Source: an uncultured Clostridia bacterium
GTDB lineage: Bacteria > Bacillota > Clostridia > Christensenellales > UBA1242
Direction: 5' to 3'
Assembly: GCA_934772525.1 (NCBI GenBank)
Contig: CAKVMI010000004.1
Coordinates: 62,001 to 126,000 of the forward strand
DNA: 64,000 nt
Positions 27,890-36,420 of the stretch are shown piece by piece (positions within the stretch are counted from its first letter, which is position 1; every line of letters begins with the position of its first letter). The position numbers were made by a program, and so were the translations under genes. The notes beneath the pieces are model-generated. The model was not told where the DNA came from, did no database searches, and saw only the letters and a list, made by a program, of their open reading frames with translations.

Positions 27890-29401
27890 CTATTTAATCT
27901 CTGTGTTCCCCGACAAATACCCTTCTACAAATGAAGTTACATCAACTCCACCTTCACTATTAAACGCTTCTATGAACTCTGTTTTAGTTATAACTTTAAA
28001 CATATTGTTTTTATACAAATTTTTTAACCCATTAAAGAAGTCTTTATCTCCCAAACTCTTTCTTAATTCATCAATAAATATAGTACCTTTTACATAAACC
28101 ATATAAACATATTCGTATTCACTTACATATTCATTGAGTGGCAACTGCATAGAAAGATTGTGTTTTATATTTACACTTTTTACTACATCCAGATATAATT
28201 CATAATCTTTTATACAATCGGTAATCATTTGTTCTCTTGTTATTTCATATTCTGGATAGTTTTCAAAAAAGATAACACTGCTATATTCCGCTAACGACTC
28301 ATCGAACCACGCATCTTTAATTTCATTATTGCCAATAACTCCATACCACCATTGATGGGCAATTTCATGAACAATAACTTTTGCAATGGTTTTACTATCA
28401 GTTATGTCATTTGCAATATAAACCAAATTTGGATATTCCATACCGCCGTGCAAAAATGGAGTAATTGCAATATCAAGTGTTGCGTAAGGATATTCTCCAA
28501 ATGTTTTGTTAAATAAATTAACCGCCTTTACTCCAGCATCAAGATAATTTTGCAAGTTTTCATCACTCGCATCTGCAAGCACTCTTATTTTTGTAGAACC
28601 AACACTTGCTTCCTTAATCTTATATTTTTCCGAAAGTGTTAGAGCAAAATCTCTTACCGCTTTTGCTTCTATATTTACAGTTTTAACACCACTTGTAGTA
28701 CTCTCTTTTGTTATATTTCCAGTGTGTCCAAGAACCATATTTTCAGGAAAATTAAATTCTATATTATAATTTGCACACTCCGAATAAAAAGGATCACCAC
28801 TTGAATAATACGGCGTGATATTAAACTCACCATTTTCATACACCGCTAGTATTGGATACCAATTCCCCAAATTTACAAAGTCATCAAAATAACCCAACCT
28901 ATGTGTACAATTTGCAAGCGAAAGTTTAAATACAATTTCGATTTCTGCACTTTCATCTACATTTAGTAGGTTTGAAAAGTCTACTTTTAATGCGTTATTG
29001 TCTAGTCCTACTATGCTAAACGAAGCGTCTACAGCATTAACCCTAACCGAACTAACTTCCATATCGCCATAATCTAACCCATTTGGAAAACACTTTTTTG
29101 CATTAAGTGTGGTATATGGCCAAATTTCTGCATCTTCAGAAAAAGCCGTTCCATACATATTGAAACATATATAACTTAGAGCATCTCCCGTCTTGTTAGT
29201 GTAATTTACCTTTTCGGTTGCATTTATGGTATGTTCAGTATCGCAGTATGTTGCACTTAATGTATATGAATTTAAGCCTTTACTTGCCCTTTTTAAAATA
29301 CTTTTAGACTTGCATCCATAAAGTATCATTACCAAAATTATTGTAAGCGTAACACACGCTACGCATTTTAATGTGTTATAAAAGATTTTAAATTTTTTCA
29401 T
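27890..29401 (-). CDS. M1-family aminopeptidase lipoprotein
   Basis: Gluzincin metallopeptidase, probably exported and lipid-anchored: signal peptide ending LYGC (Cys about 30). Zinc motif HEIAHQWW with the third ligand in DAWFDESLAEYSS; the substrate-anchoring GxMEN motif appears as GGMEYPN. 503 residues, shorter than full M1 enzymes because the C-terminal HEAT-like domain is missing, as in many secreted bacterial M1 proteins. Start follows AAGGAAATTT. It stands alone between the M23 terminators and the MBL promoter. Confidence 0.9.
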   Translation of the reverse strand: MKKFKIFYNTLKCVACVTLTIILVMILYGCKSKSILKRASKGLNSYTLSATYCDTEHTINATEKVNYTNKTGDALSYICFNMYGTAFSEDAEIWPYTTLNAKKCFPNGLDYGDMEVSSVRVNAVDASFSIVGLDNNALKVDFSNLLNVDESAEIEIVFKLSLANCTHRLGYFDDFVNLGNWYPILAVYENGEFNITPYYSSGDPFYSECANYNIEFNFPENMVLGHTGNITKESTTSGVKTVNIEAKAVRDFALTLSEKYKIKEASVGSTKIRVLADASDENLQNYLDAGVKAVNLFNKTFGEYPYATLDIAITPFLHGGMEYPNLVYIANDITDSKTIAKVIVHEIAHQWWYGVIGNNEIKDAWFDESLAEYSSVIFFENYPEYEITREQMITDCIKDYELYLDVVKSVNIKHNLSMQLPLNEYVSEYEYVYMVYVKGTIFIDELRKSLGDKDFFNGLKNLYKNNMFKVITKTEFIEAFNSEGGVDVTSFVEGYLSGNTEIK

Positions 29402-29465
29402 AATAAATTTCCTTACCTAATTTTATGAAGGGTTATTTTGTTTTATGAAAAAACTAAACTTAATT

Positions 29466-29501
29466 TAAAAAACAGTATAAGTAAAGTTTACCTATACTGT
29501 A
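29466..29501 (-). terminator. Intrinsic terminator, second of a tandem pair
   Basis: ACAGTATA / TATACTGT hairpin with an inner GTAAA/TTTAC pairing and a T tract on the minus strand, downstream of the M23 gene. Confidence 0.78.
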
Positions 29502-29532
29502 TTTGCTCAAATTTAACAAAATAAATATCATT

Positions 29533-29571
29533 AAAAATAGTCACCCGACATAATTTTCCATCGAGTGACCA
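29533..29571 (-). terminator. Intrinsic terminator of the M23 gene
   Basis: GGTCACTCGA / TCGGGTGACTA hairpin (one G-T pair) followed by TTTTT on the minus strand, immediately after the M23 stop. Confidence 0.8.
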
Positions 29572-29576
29572 TTATT

Positions 29577-30239
29577 TTACTTATCTGACAAATAATCAAA
29601 CGGATTAATATTTTTGCCATTTTCTAATAGTTCTAAATGTAAATGACTTCCAAGTTTAGACTCATTTTGTGCAGTTGTAGATGTTGTACCTATTTTATCT
29701 CCCGCTTTTACCATATCTCCGACTTCAATTTCTACATCACTTGCAAGTGATTTATAAACGGAAACCAACTCGTCAGAGTGCTTTATTGCAACAATAGTAC
29801 CTTCTAGTGGAGAATACTTTATACTTTCAATTGTACCATCCGCAATCGCCAAAACATCTTGCACACCATCCGTTACAAAATCTACACCAACGTGAGTCGT
29901 CCACTCGTTCATTGTTTCGTTGTATACTACGTTGTCGTTTACAAATGTACTGCCAATTTGATAATTTTGAACAGGCATTACAAACGATAGCATATTATCA
30001 GATGATGATGGCTTAACATCATCTCTATTTTGATTATCATCATTTGAACCTTGTTCTACCCTATTTTCATCAAACGGGTTAACATCTTGCATTCTTCTTT
30101 GATTGGTTCTTATTATTGCTGTTACCGCAAGCGCAACTACAAGTAACACCGCACAACCACTTACAGCTAAAGTAAAAGCATTTTTTCTAATGTATATTTT
30201 TAATCTCTTCCCAAATGTTAAACCATCTTTGTTTTTCAT
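29577..30239 (-). CDS. M23 (LytM) peptidase, SpoIIQ-like
   Basis: Membrane-anchored zinc endopeptidase: one N-terminal membrane segment (AFTLAVSGCAVLLVVALAV), an Asn/Asp/Ser-rich linker, then a LytM domain. Active-site residues are present: HVGVD (H-x3-D, after TT) and the HLH pair in GSHLHLEL, so it can be catalytic, as clostridial SpoIIQ is and the Bacillus protein is not. The start MKNKDGLTF has GGAG eight bases upstream; earlier ATGs lack one. 220 residues. SpoIIQ partners SpoIIIAH in forespore engulfment; a general cell-wall hydrolase is the alternative. No spoIID or spoIIIAH neighbours are seen. Confidence 0.82.
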   Translation of the reverse strand: MKNKDGLTFGKRLKIYIRKNAFTLAVSGCAVLLVVALAVTAIIRTNQRRMQDVNPFDENRVEQGSNDDNQNRDDVKPSSSDNMLSFVMPVQNYQIGSTFVNDNVVYNETMNEWTTHVGVDFVTDGVQDVLAIADGTIESIKYSPLEGTIVAIKHSDELVSVYKSLASDVEIEVGDMVKAGDKIGTTSTTAQNESKLGSHLHLELLENGKNINPFDYLSDK

Positions 30240-30315
30240 AAAATCTATCTCCATATTTGTTTTATACACAAATTGTAACCAGATTTTATAGGTTTAAACA
30301 TAAGTTTTGTATTTT

Positions 30316-31704
30316 TTAACAATTTTTATTTTCGTTGTTAATACTGAGTTTTTTATTTTCTATTTTAGCATGTATAGATTTTTGAATTAACTCTCCAATT
30401 ATTAATATAAAACCTTGTATAATCATCATATAATAACTGAAAAATCTCCACAATAAAAATCCCCATACTACAAAGTTAGAACCAATTAAGTCGCTAAACA
30501 TAATTACAAAACTTAACTCCATCATACCAGTGCCACCAGGAAGCGGTATAAATGATGACGCCATAAAACATACATAACACTTTGCCCAACACTCTAAATA
30601 TATCGACATAAATTCAGCAAATGAAGCAACTTGTATATCGGTAAGCGCCAACACAACCGTTAATGGAATAGCCGTTGTAAAAAGCATTTCCATAAATGTA
30701 CAACCTATAACCGAAAGCAACAACCCTATATGTTTTTTTAAATATGACATTGAGTTTTGATATTCAGCAACTTGACGTAATAACTTTCTATAAGAAGCCT
30801 TATAGTCTTTAACTATTTTTAGTTTGTAGCCTATTTTTATTAAGCCCCTTGCAAGGCTTCGACCAAATGTTTTACTATTTGATATTATAACCAAAATTGT
30901 TGAAAAGGTTAGATTGATTGCAACTCCAATATATGCAATAATTTCAAGCAAACCATAAAGAATTGCACTAAGGCCATTAGACGCTTCTATACCAGGCAGT
31001 ACAAATATAAAAAGCATTAATGCAATAAAGCAATTAACAAAATTGATTACCATTATTCTTATTAATGGTACACTAGTAGCAACCCCAGGCGAAACCCCGC
31101 GTTTTGCAAGATAAACAATTTGTATTGGCTGACCACCGGCAGCAAGCGGAGTTACTGCATCATAATATTTTTCGGTAGCAGATGCCCTATAAGAAAGCCA
31201 ACCTCGACCTTTTCCCGTAGTAACTTTAAGTATTGTAAAAATTAATAATGTCTGTGCACCCATAATGCCAACAAAGCAAAGTAAACCAAACCACAAATAG
31301 TTTAATCTCGATCCTTGCGAATAAAACAAGTTAGATAAACTTGCATCATCGGCACTCTTAAATAAAGAACTTGCAATAAAATAAACCAAAATAATATTAA
31401 CAATCAATAAAATAATACTTGTAATATTGCTTTTCTTTCTCTGCTTTTTATTGGTGACGGTTGCAACTTCGGTTAGTTTTTCTTTTACAATTTCCGGATT
31501 CAAAATCTGTTCATTGTTTGTATCTACCGATTTAATTTGCTGTAAATCTTCACCACCAGTGATTATGTCTAACTGTTCTTGAACTTCGGGTGATAGAACT
31601 CTTTCATTTTTTTGTTCTATACTATCTGAAGTCAATTCTTCATCTATATTTTTTAATGAAGTTTTATCTTTATCGTTAGTTTGTACACCTTTTTGTTCAC
31701 TCAT
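30316..31704 (-). CDS. Flippase-like membrane protein (lysylphosphatidylglycerol synthase TM family)
   Basis: Polytopic protein of the YbhN/MprF-flippase type: a hydrophilic N-terminus of about 90 residues, then about eight membrane segments with family motifs AGGQPIQIVYLAKRG and FIPLPGGTGMMELSF. It lacks the GNAT-like synthase domain of full MprF, so a lipid or glycolipid transport role is more likely than aminoacylation. Start MSEQKGVQ is preferred: GGAAGG sits seven bases upstream, while an ATG ten codons earlier has none. Its promoter overlaps a perfect 19-base palindrome. No glycosyltransferase partner is next to it. Confidence 0.85.
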   Translation of the reverse strand: MSEQKGVQTNDKDKTSLKNIDEELTSDSIEQKNERVLSPEVQEQLDIITGGEDLQQIKSVDTNNEQILNPEIVKEKLTEVATVTNKKQRKKSNITSIILLIVNIILVYFIASSLFKSADDASLSNLFYSQGSRLNYLWFGLLCFVGIMGAQTLLIFTILKVTTGKGRGWLSYRASATEKYYDAVTPLAAGGQPIQIVYLAKRGVSPGVATSVPLIRIMVINFVNCFIALMLFIFVLPGIEASNGLSAILYGLLEIIAYIGVAINLTFSTILVIISNSKTFGRSLARGLIKIGYKLKIVKDYKASYRKLLRQVAEYQNSMSYLKKHIGLLLSVIGCTFMEMLFTTAIPLTVVLALTDIQVASFAEFMSIYLECWAKCYVCFMASSFIPLPGGTGMMELSFVIMFSDLIGSNFVVWGFLLWRFFSYYMMIIQGFILIIGELIQKSIHAKIENKKLSINNENKNC

Positions 31705-31716
31705 AATATACCTTCC

Positions 31717-31755
31717 AGTGTATTTATAATACACTTAAAAATTAATATTTGTCAA
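31717..31755 (-). promoter_or_regulatory. Flippase-gene promoter overlapped by a palindrome
   Basis: Minus strand TTGACA (31750-31755), 18-base spacer, TATTAT (31726-31731). The perfect inverted repeat AGTGTATT-N3-AATACACT (31717-31735) spans the -10 and the expected transcript start, the position of a repressor operator. Confidence 0.7.
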
Positions 31756-31756
31756 T

Positions 31757-31789
31757 AAAAAAACGCAATGCATAATATTTGCATTGCGT
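31757..31789 (-). terminator. Intrinsic terminator of ileS
   Basis: ACGCAATGCA / TGCATTGCGT hairpin with a seven-T tract on the minus strand, nine bases after the ileS stop. Confidence 0.9.
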
Positions 31790-31797
31790 AATTAATT

Positions 31798-34500
31798 CTA
31801 ATTTAGAATTGTATGACATCTTGCACAAACTTCGCCTTCTTCTAGGTGGTCGACATAGTTCCAACATCTTGTACATTTTGCACCGTTGCTCTTTTCTACT
31901 AAAACATTTTCTGTTTTTTCATCAAACACAACAGCACTAACTATTAGCAATTGATTTAAGTTATCCTTTAATTCTGCACAAACCAAACTATATTTATTTG
32001 GGTTTATATGAACGACAGCTTCTTGAGATGAACCAATTATCTTGGTTTCGTCACGAGCGAATGAAATTGCTTTATTCACTTCGTATTGAAGAACAAAGAA
32101 TTCATCAAATAAATTATTTAATTCTTCCCTATCCTCAAAATACTTAACTAGTGGCATATCTTCTAAATGAATACTTGCTTGTTTATCGCCCGGCATATAA
32201 CTATAAACTTCTTCTGCTGTATAAGGTAAAATTGGAGCAATCAATCTAACTTCAGCACTCAAAATGTTATATATAACAGTTTGGACACTTCTTCTTACCA
32301 AAGAATCTTTCTTTTCGATATAAAGAATATCCTTGGTAAAATCAAAGTAGAATGCAGATAAAGTTACCGAAACGAAGTTGTTTATTAGTTTGTAAATTTC
32401 TCCAAATGAATATTCATCGTATGCATTTCTAACGCTTTCAACAAATTCAGCAAGTTTATTCATCATATATTTATCTGCTTTTGGCATATCTGCATAACTA
32501 ACACTATCATTCTTTGGATCAAAATCTTTTAAGTTTCCAAGCATAAACTTGAAAGTATTTCTAACCTTTCTATAAGTTTCTTTTACTTGTTTAATTAGAT
32601 CATCACTAATTCTTACATCTTCGGTATAATCAACTGAAGCAACCCACCAACGCAAAACATCTGAACCATGTAGCTTTATTAAATCTAGTGGAGCAATAGT
32701 ATTACCAAGACTCTTACTCATTTTATTGCCTTTGCCATCTAGGATAAATCCATGTGAAATTAGTTCACGATATGGAGCATGTCCATTTACAGCAACACTG
32801 GTAATTAATGAAGAGTTAAACCAACCTCTATATTGGTCAGAACCTTCCAAATAAATGTCTGCAGGATTACTTAAATGTCTTTCGTCAAGTACACCCTTAT
32901 GAGTAGAACCCGAATCAAACCAAACGTCCATTATGTCTTCTTCTTTTGTAAAGTTTCCATTTGGACTTTTTTCGTTTGTGTATCCTTCTGGCAAAAGTTC
33001 CTTTGCAGACTTTTCAAACCAAATATTTGAGCCATACTCTCTAAATAATTTTGCAACATGCATCATAACATCGTAGTCAATAATTTCTGAACCATCTTCG
33101 TTATAGAAAATTGGTATTGGAACACCCCAAACTCTTTGACGAGAAATACACCAGTCGCCTCTACCTTCTATCATTTTGTATAATCTCTTTTTAGCCCATG
33201 GAGTATGGAATACTACATCGTCTTCAATTACCTTCAATAGTTGTGGGCGAATTTTATCTATACTACAGAACCATTGAGCGGTTGCACGGAATATAATTGG
33301 CTTTTTTGTTCTCCAGTCGTGTGGATATGAGTGAGTAATAAACTTTAATTTTAACAATACGCCTAATTCGTCTAACTTTTGAGTTACAGCCTTATTCGCA
33401 TCTTCAAAGAACAATCCACAAAATTCACCAGAGTCTTCATTTAAGACACCTTGGTCATTTACTCCATTTATTAGCCCTAGGTTAAATTGCTTACCTATAA
33501 TAAAGTCATCCGCACCATATCCTGGAGCAATATGTACAAGACCAGTACCACTATCTAGTGTTACATGAAAACCTATAATAACTGGTGAAACTCTATCCAT
33601 AAATACATGCTTATATTTAACACCATCAAAATCGGTTCCAAGAATAGTTCCAACTTCATTATACTCAGTCCAACCAAACTCGTTTGCAAGTGAACTTAGT
33701 AATTCTTTGGCTACTATATAAATTTTACCAGATACTTCAACCTTAGCGTATTCAAACTTTTCACCAACGGCAATACCAAGGTTTCCAGGAAGTGTCCATG
33801 GTGTAGTTGTCCAAATAACCAAATTTTCGCCAGCAAGAACTTTTCCATTACCTTCTACAACTGGAAAAGCAACAAAAATAGATGGATCCTTGCGGTCTTT
33901 ATATTCTATTTCAGCTTCAGCAAGTGCTGACTCACTAGATGGACTCCAATAAACTGGTTTTAAACCCTTATAGATTAATCCTTCTTTTGCCATCTTTGCA
34001 AACAATTCTATTTGAGCACCTTCCATTTCCTTTTGCAAGGTGATATATGGATGATCCCAATCTGCTAAGCAGTTGCATTGTTTAAACCCATCCATCTGTT
34101 TTGCTATTTGCTCATAAGCATATTTTTCGCATAACTTTCTAAATTGATCTTTGCCCATACTCTTTCTGTCTACGCCAGAATTTGTAATAGCTTGTTCAAT
34201 TGGAAGACCGTGTGTATCCCAACCAGGTATAAATGTAATATCGTAACCAGACATCATTTTATATCTATTAATAAAATCTTTTAAGATTTTGTTCATTGCA
34301 TGACCCATATGGATATTTCCATTTGCGTATGGGGGTCCATCATGCAATACAAAAGGGACTCTACCCTTGTTTTTTTCTTTTACCTTTTCATAAAGGTGCA
34401 TACCTTCCCACTTTTCACGTTGAACTTTTTCCATTTCAGGAAGGTTGCCACGCATTTGAAATTCGGTTTCTGGCATGTTTAGTGTGTCTTTGTAGTTCAT
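31798..34500 (-). CDS. ileS: Isoleucyl-tRNA synthetase
   Basis: Class Ia synthetase that charges tRNA-Ile. HIGH-type motif PPYANGNIHMGHAMNK (residues ~57-72), editing domain TTPWTLPGN, the WIRP-like GRGDWCISRQRVWG, KMSKSLGN signature and a C-terminal zinc ribbon CTRCWNYVDH...CARCH. 900 residues, the bacterial form. Start follows AAAGGAGAA. Expression is under a T-box leader directly upstream, so it should respond to uncharged tRNA-Ile. Confidence 0.98.
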   Translation of the reverse strand: MNYKDTLNMPETEFQMRGNLPEMEKVQREKWEGMHLYEKVKEKNKGRVPFVLHDGPPYANGNIHMGHAMNKILKDFINRYKMMSGYDITFIPGWDTHGLPIEQAITNSGVDRKSMGKDQFRKLCEKYAYEQIAKQMDGFKQCNCLADWDHPYITLQKEMEGAQIELFAKMAKEGLIYKGLKPVYWSPSSESALAEAEIEYKDRKDPSIFVAFPVVEGNGKVLAGENLVIWTTTPWTLPGNLGIAVGEKFEYAKVEVSGKIYIVAKELLSSLANEFGWTEYNEVGTILGTDFDGVKYKHVFMDRVSPVIIGFHVTLDSGTGLVHIAPGYGADDFIIGKQFNLGLINGVNDQGVLNEDSGEFCGLFFEDANKAVTQKLDELGVLLKLKFITHSYPHDWRTKKPIIFRATAQWFCSIDKIRPQLLKVIEDDVVFHTPWAKKRLYKMIEGRGDWCISRQRVWGVPIPIFYNEDGSEIIDYDVMMHVAKLFREYGSNIWFEKSAKELLPEGYTNEKSPNGNFTKEEDIMDVWFDSGSTHKGVLDERHLSNPADIYLEGSDQYRGWFNSSLITSVAVNGHAPYRELISHGFILDGKGNKMSKSLGNTIAPLDLIKLHGSDVLRWWVASVDYTEDVRISDDLIKQVKETYRKVRNTFKFMLGNLKDFDPKNDSVSYADMPKADKYMMNKLAEFVESVRNAYDEYSFGEIYKLINNFVSVTLSAFYFDFTKDILYIEKKDSLVRRSVQTVIYNILSAEVRLIAPILPYTAEEVYSYMPGDKQASIHLEDMPLVKYFEDREELNNLFDEFFVLQYEVNKAISFARDETKIIGSSQEAVVHINPNKYSLVCAELKDNLNQLLIVSAVVFDEKTENVLVEKSNGAKCTRCWNYVDHLEEGEVCARCHTILN

Positions 34501-34544
34501 TTTTTGTTCTCCTTTTTATAATTTTAGAAAGTACCAACAAATTC

Positions 34545-34579
34545 AAAAAAGGAATATTCTCTATTTTCGAGAATACTCC
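34545..34579 (-). terminator. Terminator of the ileS T-box
   Basis: GGAGTATTCTC / GAGAATATTCC hairpin followed by six Ts on the minus strand, 45 bases before the ileS start; the regulated terminator of the leader. Confidence 0.88.
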
Positions 34580-34797
34580 TACTTTGTATTACCACTTGAA
34601 AATATTTAATTAAAGCACTTTCCATTGCTCCGTTTCTGTAACGGGAAACACCCGAAATTCCTTACTATACTTTTCTGGAATTCTGCTATTGAGTGATAAT
34701 TTAAAAACTCTTACCAATCGGCTTTCACCTTACCCGACTCTCTTATATGGCTTGAAAAATTTAAACCGTGTCCCAAATTATCGCATTTTTATTAACA
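34545..34797 (-). promoter_or_regulatory. T-box riboswitch controlling ileS
   Basis: Leader of about 250 bases. Reading the minus strand: a stem I base GATAATTT / AAATTATC, the AGAGA motif and distal loop GGTGAAAGCC, a likely Ile specifier ATC (34695-34697), a stem GAATTCC / GGAATTTC, a GC-rich stem CGGGTGTTTCCCG region, then the T-box AAGTGGTAATAC whose TGGT pairs with the tRNA 3' end, and the terminator. AATAC of the T-box can pair with GTATT of the terminator arm to form the antiterminator. The exact specifier register is inferred. Confidence 0.88.
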
Positions 34798-34804
34798 CAA
34801 GTGT

Positions 34805-34833
34805 ATTTTATCACGCTAAAACATAATTGTCAA
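34805..34833 (-). promoter_or_regulatory. SigA promoter of the ileS T-box transcript
   Basis: Minus strand TTGACA (34828-34833), 17-base spacer, TAAAAT (34805-34810), placed just after the murC stop. Confidence 0.85.
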
Positions 34834-34863
34834 CATTTTTTACATACCAAGAGTGGTCAAAAA

Positions 34864-36264
34864 TTATCTTTTGTTTCTAAATAAATAATCTCCAAATTTA
34901 TCAATATTACCCGCACCAAGTAGTAGACACACCGCACCGCTAGCATCACAACACTCATATATCAATTTTTCTGCATCTTCATAATTCTCGGCACTTAACG
35001 CATTTCCACCACTTCCTAAAATACTAACTACTAAGTTCTTATTAGTTATACCCTCAATTGGCAATTCTCGTGCTGGATATATAGGAAGAACTATTGCTAT
35101 ATCTGCCTTTTTTAACGCCTTTACAAATTCTACCCACAAGTTCTTTGTTCTAGAATAAGTATGAGATTCAAAAACTACCATAAGTTTTTCGTTTTCATTC
35201 ATATTTGCACGGGTTTCATCAATCACTGCATTTATTTCATCTGGGTGATGTGCATAGTCGTGAATAAACTTTATATTACTGATTGAGCCTAACCGCTCAT
35301 ATCTTCGTTTTACACCACGTGTTGATGACATGCCAAACTTAATTTGATTAGAGTCTATACCTAAAATTTTTGCAACTAATATACTGGCGCAAAGATTTTT
35401 TAAATTATGTTCCCCTACAAGCGGTAAATGGATGCTATAAATAATTTCTCCAAGCACCGAAACATCGGCAATCATTGTACCATCACTACATTTAGAGTAG
35501 TTTAAAATAAAGCAATCGGCATCTTTACTTGCAACTGAAAAACTATATAAATTTGCTTTAGTATTCGAATTTTTCACAACTTCACTAGCACCGCAATCAT
35601 CTTTACTATAAACTATGCACCCATCCCGCTTTACTTTTTCGGTAAACTTTATAAAGGAACGTCTTAAATTTTCTTCGGTTTTAAAGTAATCTAAATGGTC
35701 ACTTGCAACATTTAAAATAACGGCTATGGTTGGATTTAAATATAAAAAACTATCAAAGTATTCACACGCTTCGGTTATAAAATAATCATGACTTCTACCA
35801 AGCCTTAAATTGCCATTTATATCTAAAGACTGCCCTCCTATATGAGCCGAAAAATCTAGTTTTCCGACATTGAAGATATTTGTTAATAATGCCGTTGTAG
35901 TAGTTTTCCCGTGAGAACCACTTATGCAAATTACATTTTTATATTCACTTGTAATAATTCCTAACGCTTCACCACGATTAAAAATTTTTTTGTTATTATT
36001 TCTAGCCCATACCAATTCAGTATCATTTTCTTTTATTGCAACCGAATATATCACCGAATCTGGATTAAACCTTTCTATCTCATTCGAAAATCCTTGATTT
36101 ACAACATCTATACCTAAATTTTTTAATTCGTTTGCAACCCGTCCATTATAATCAATGTCCGCACCCGCAACAAGTTTTCCTTGCTTTATTAATATTTTTG
36201 CAATGGCAGACATACTAACCCCAGCAATACCAACTATAAAAACTTTATTTCCAAATTCTCTCAT
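34864..36264 (-). CDS. murC: UDP-N-acetylmuramate--L-alanine ligase
   Basis: Mur ligase adding L-Ala to UDP-MurNAc, the first step of the stem peptide. N-terminal Rossmann domain VFIVGIAGVSMSAIAKIL, ATP loop GSHGKTTTTALL (about residue 115), ITEACEYFDSFLYLNP, and the C-terminal domain with FIHDYAHHPDEI. 466 residues. No clear Shine-Dalgarno site precedes the ATG. Monocistronic between a terminator upstream and the ileS promoter downstream. The opening reads GIAGVSMS where GIGGxGMS is usual. Confidence 0.95.
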   Translation of the reverse strand: MREFGNKVFIVGIAGVSMSAIAKILIKQGKLVAGADIDYNGRVANELKNLGIDVVNQGFSNEIERFNPDSVIYSVAIKENDTELVWARNNNKKIFNRGEALGIITSEYKNVICISGSHGKTTTTALLTNIFNVGKLDFSAHIGGQSLDINGNLRLGRSHDYFITEACEYFDSFLYLNPTIAVILNVASDHLDYFKTEENLRRSFIKFTEKVKRDGCIVYSKDDCGASEVVKNSNTKANLYSFSVASKDADCFILNYSKCSDGTMIADVSVLGEIIYSIHLPLVGEHNLKNLCASILVAKILGIDSNQIKFGMSSTRGVKRRYERLGSISNIKFIHDYAHHPDEINAVIDETRANMNENEKLMVVFESHTYSRTKNLWVEFVKALKKADIAIVLPIYPARELPIEGITNKNLVVSILGSGGNALSAENYEDAEKLIYECCDASGAVCLLLGAGNIDKFGDYLFRNKR

Positions 36265-36381
36265 ATTACAATATATTATTTTTTTTAATTAATTGTTAGA
36301 AAAACTATTCTAAAATTTCCATAATACACTAAGATATTCACTACTTAAAAACATCTTTCAATTTTTAATTTACTAAACCTA

Positions 36382-36416
36382 AAAAGACTATTAGAGATTT
36401 ATTCTAATAGTCTTTT
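36382..36416 (-). terminator. Intrinsic terminator of the surface-protein gene
   Basis: AAAAGACTATTAGA / TCTAATAGTCTTTT hairpin with T tract, five bases past the stop of the gene at 36421. Symmetrical enough to work on both strands. Confidence 0.9.
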
Positions 36417-36420
36417 GATA

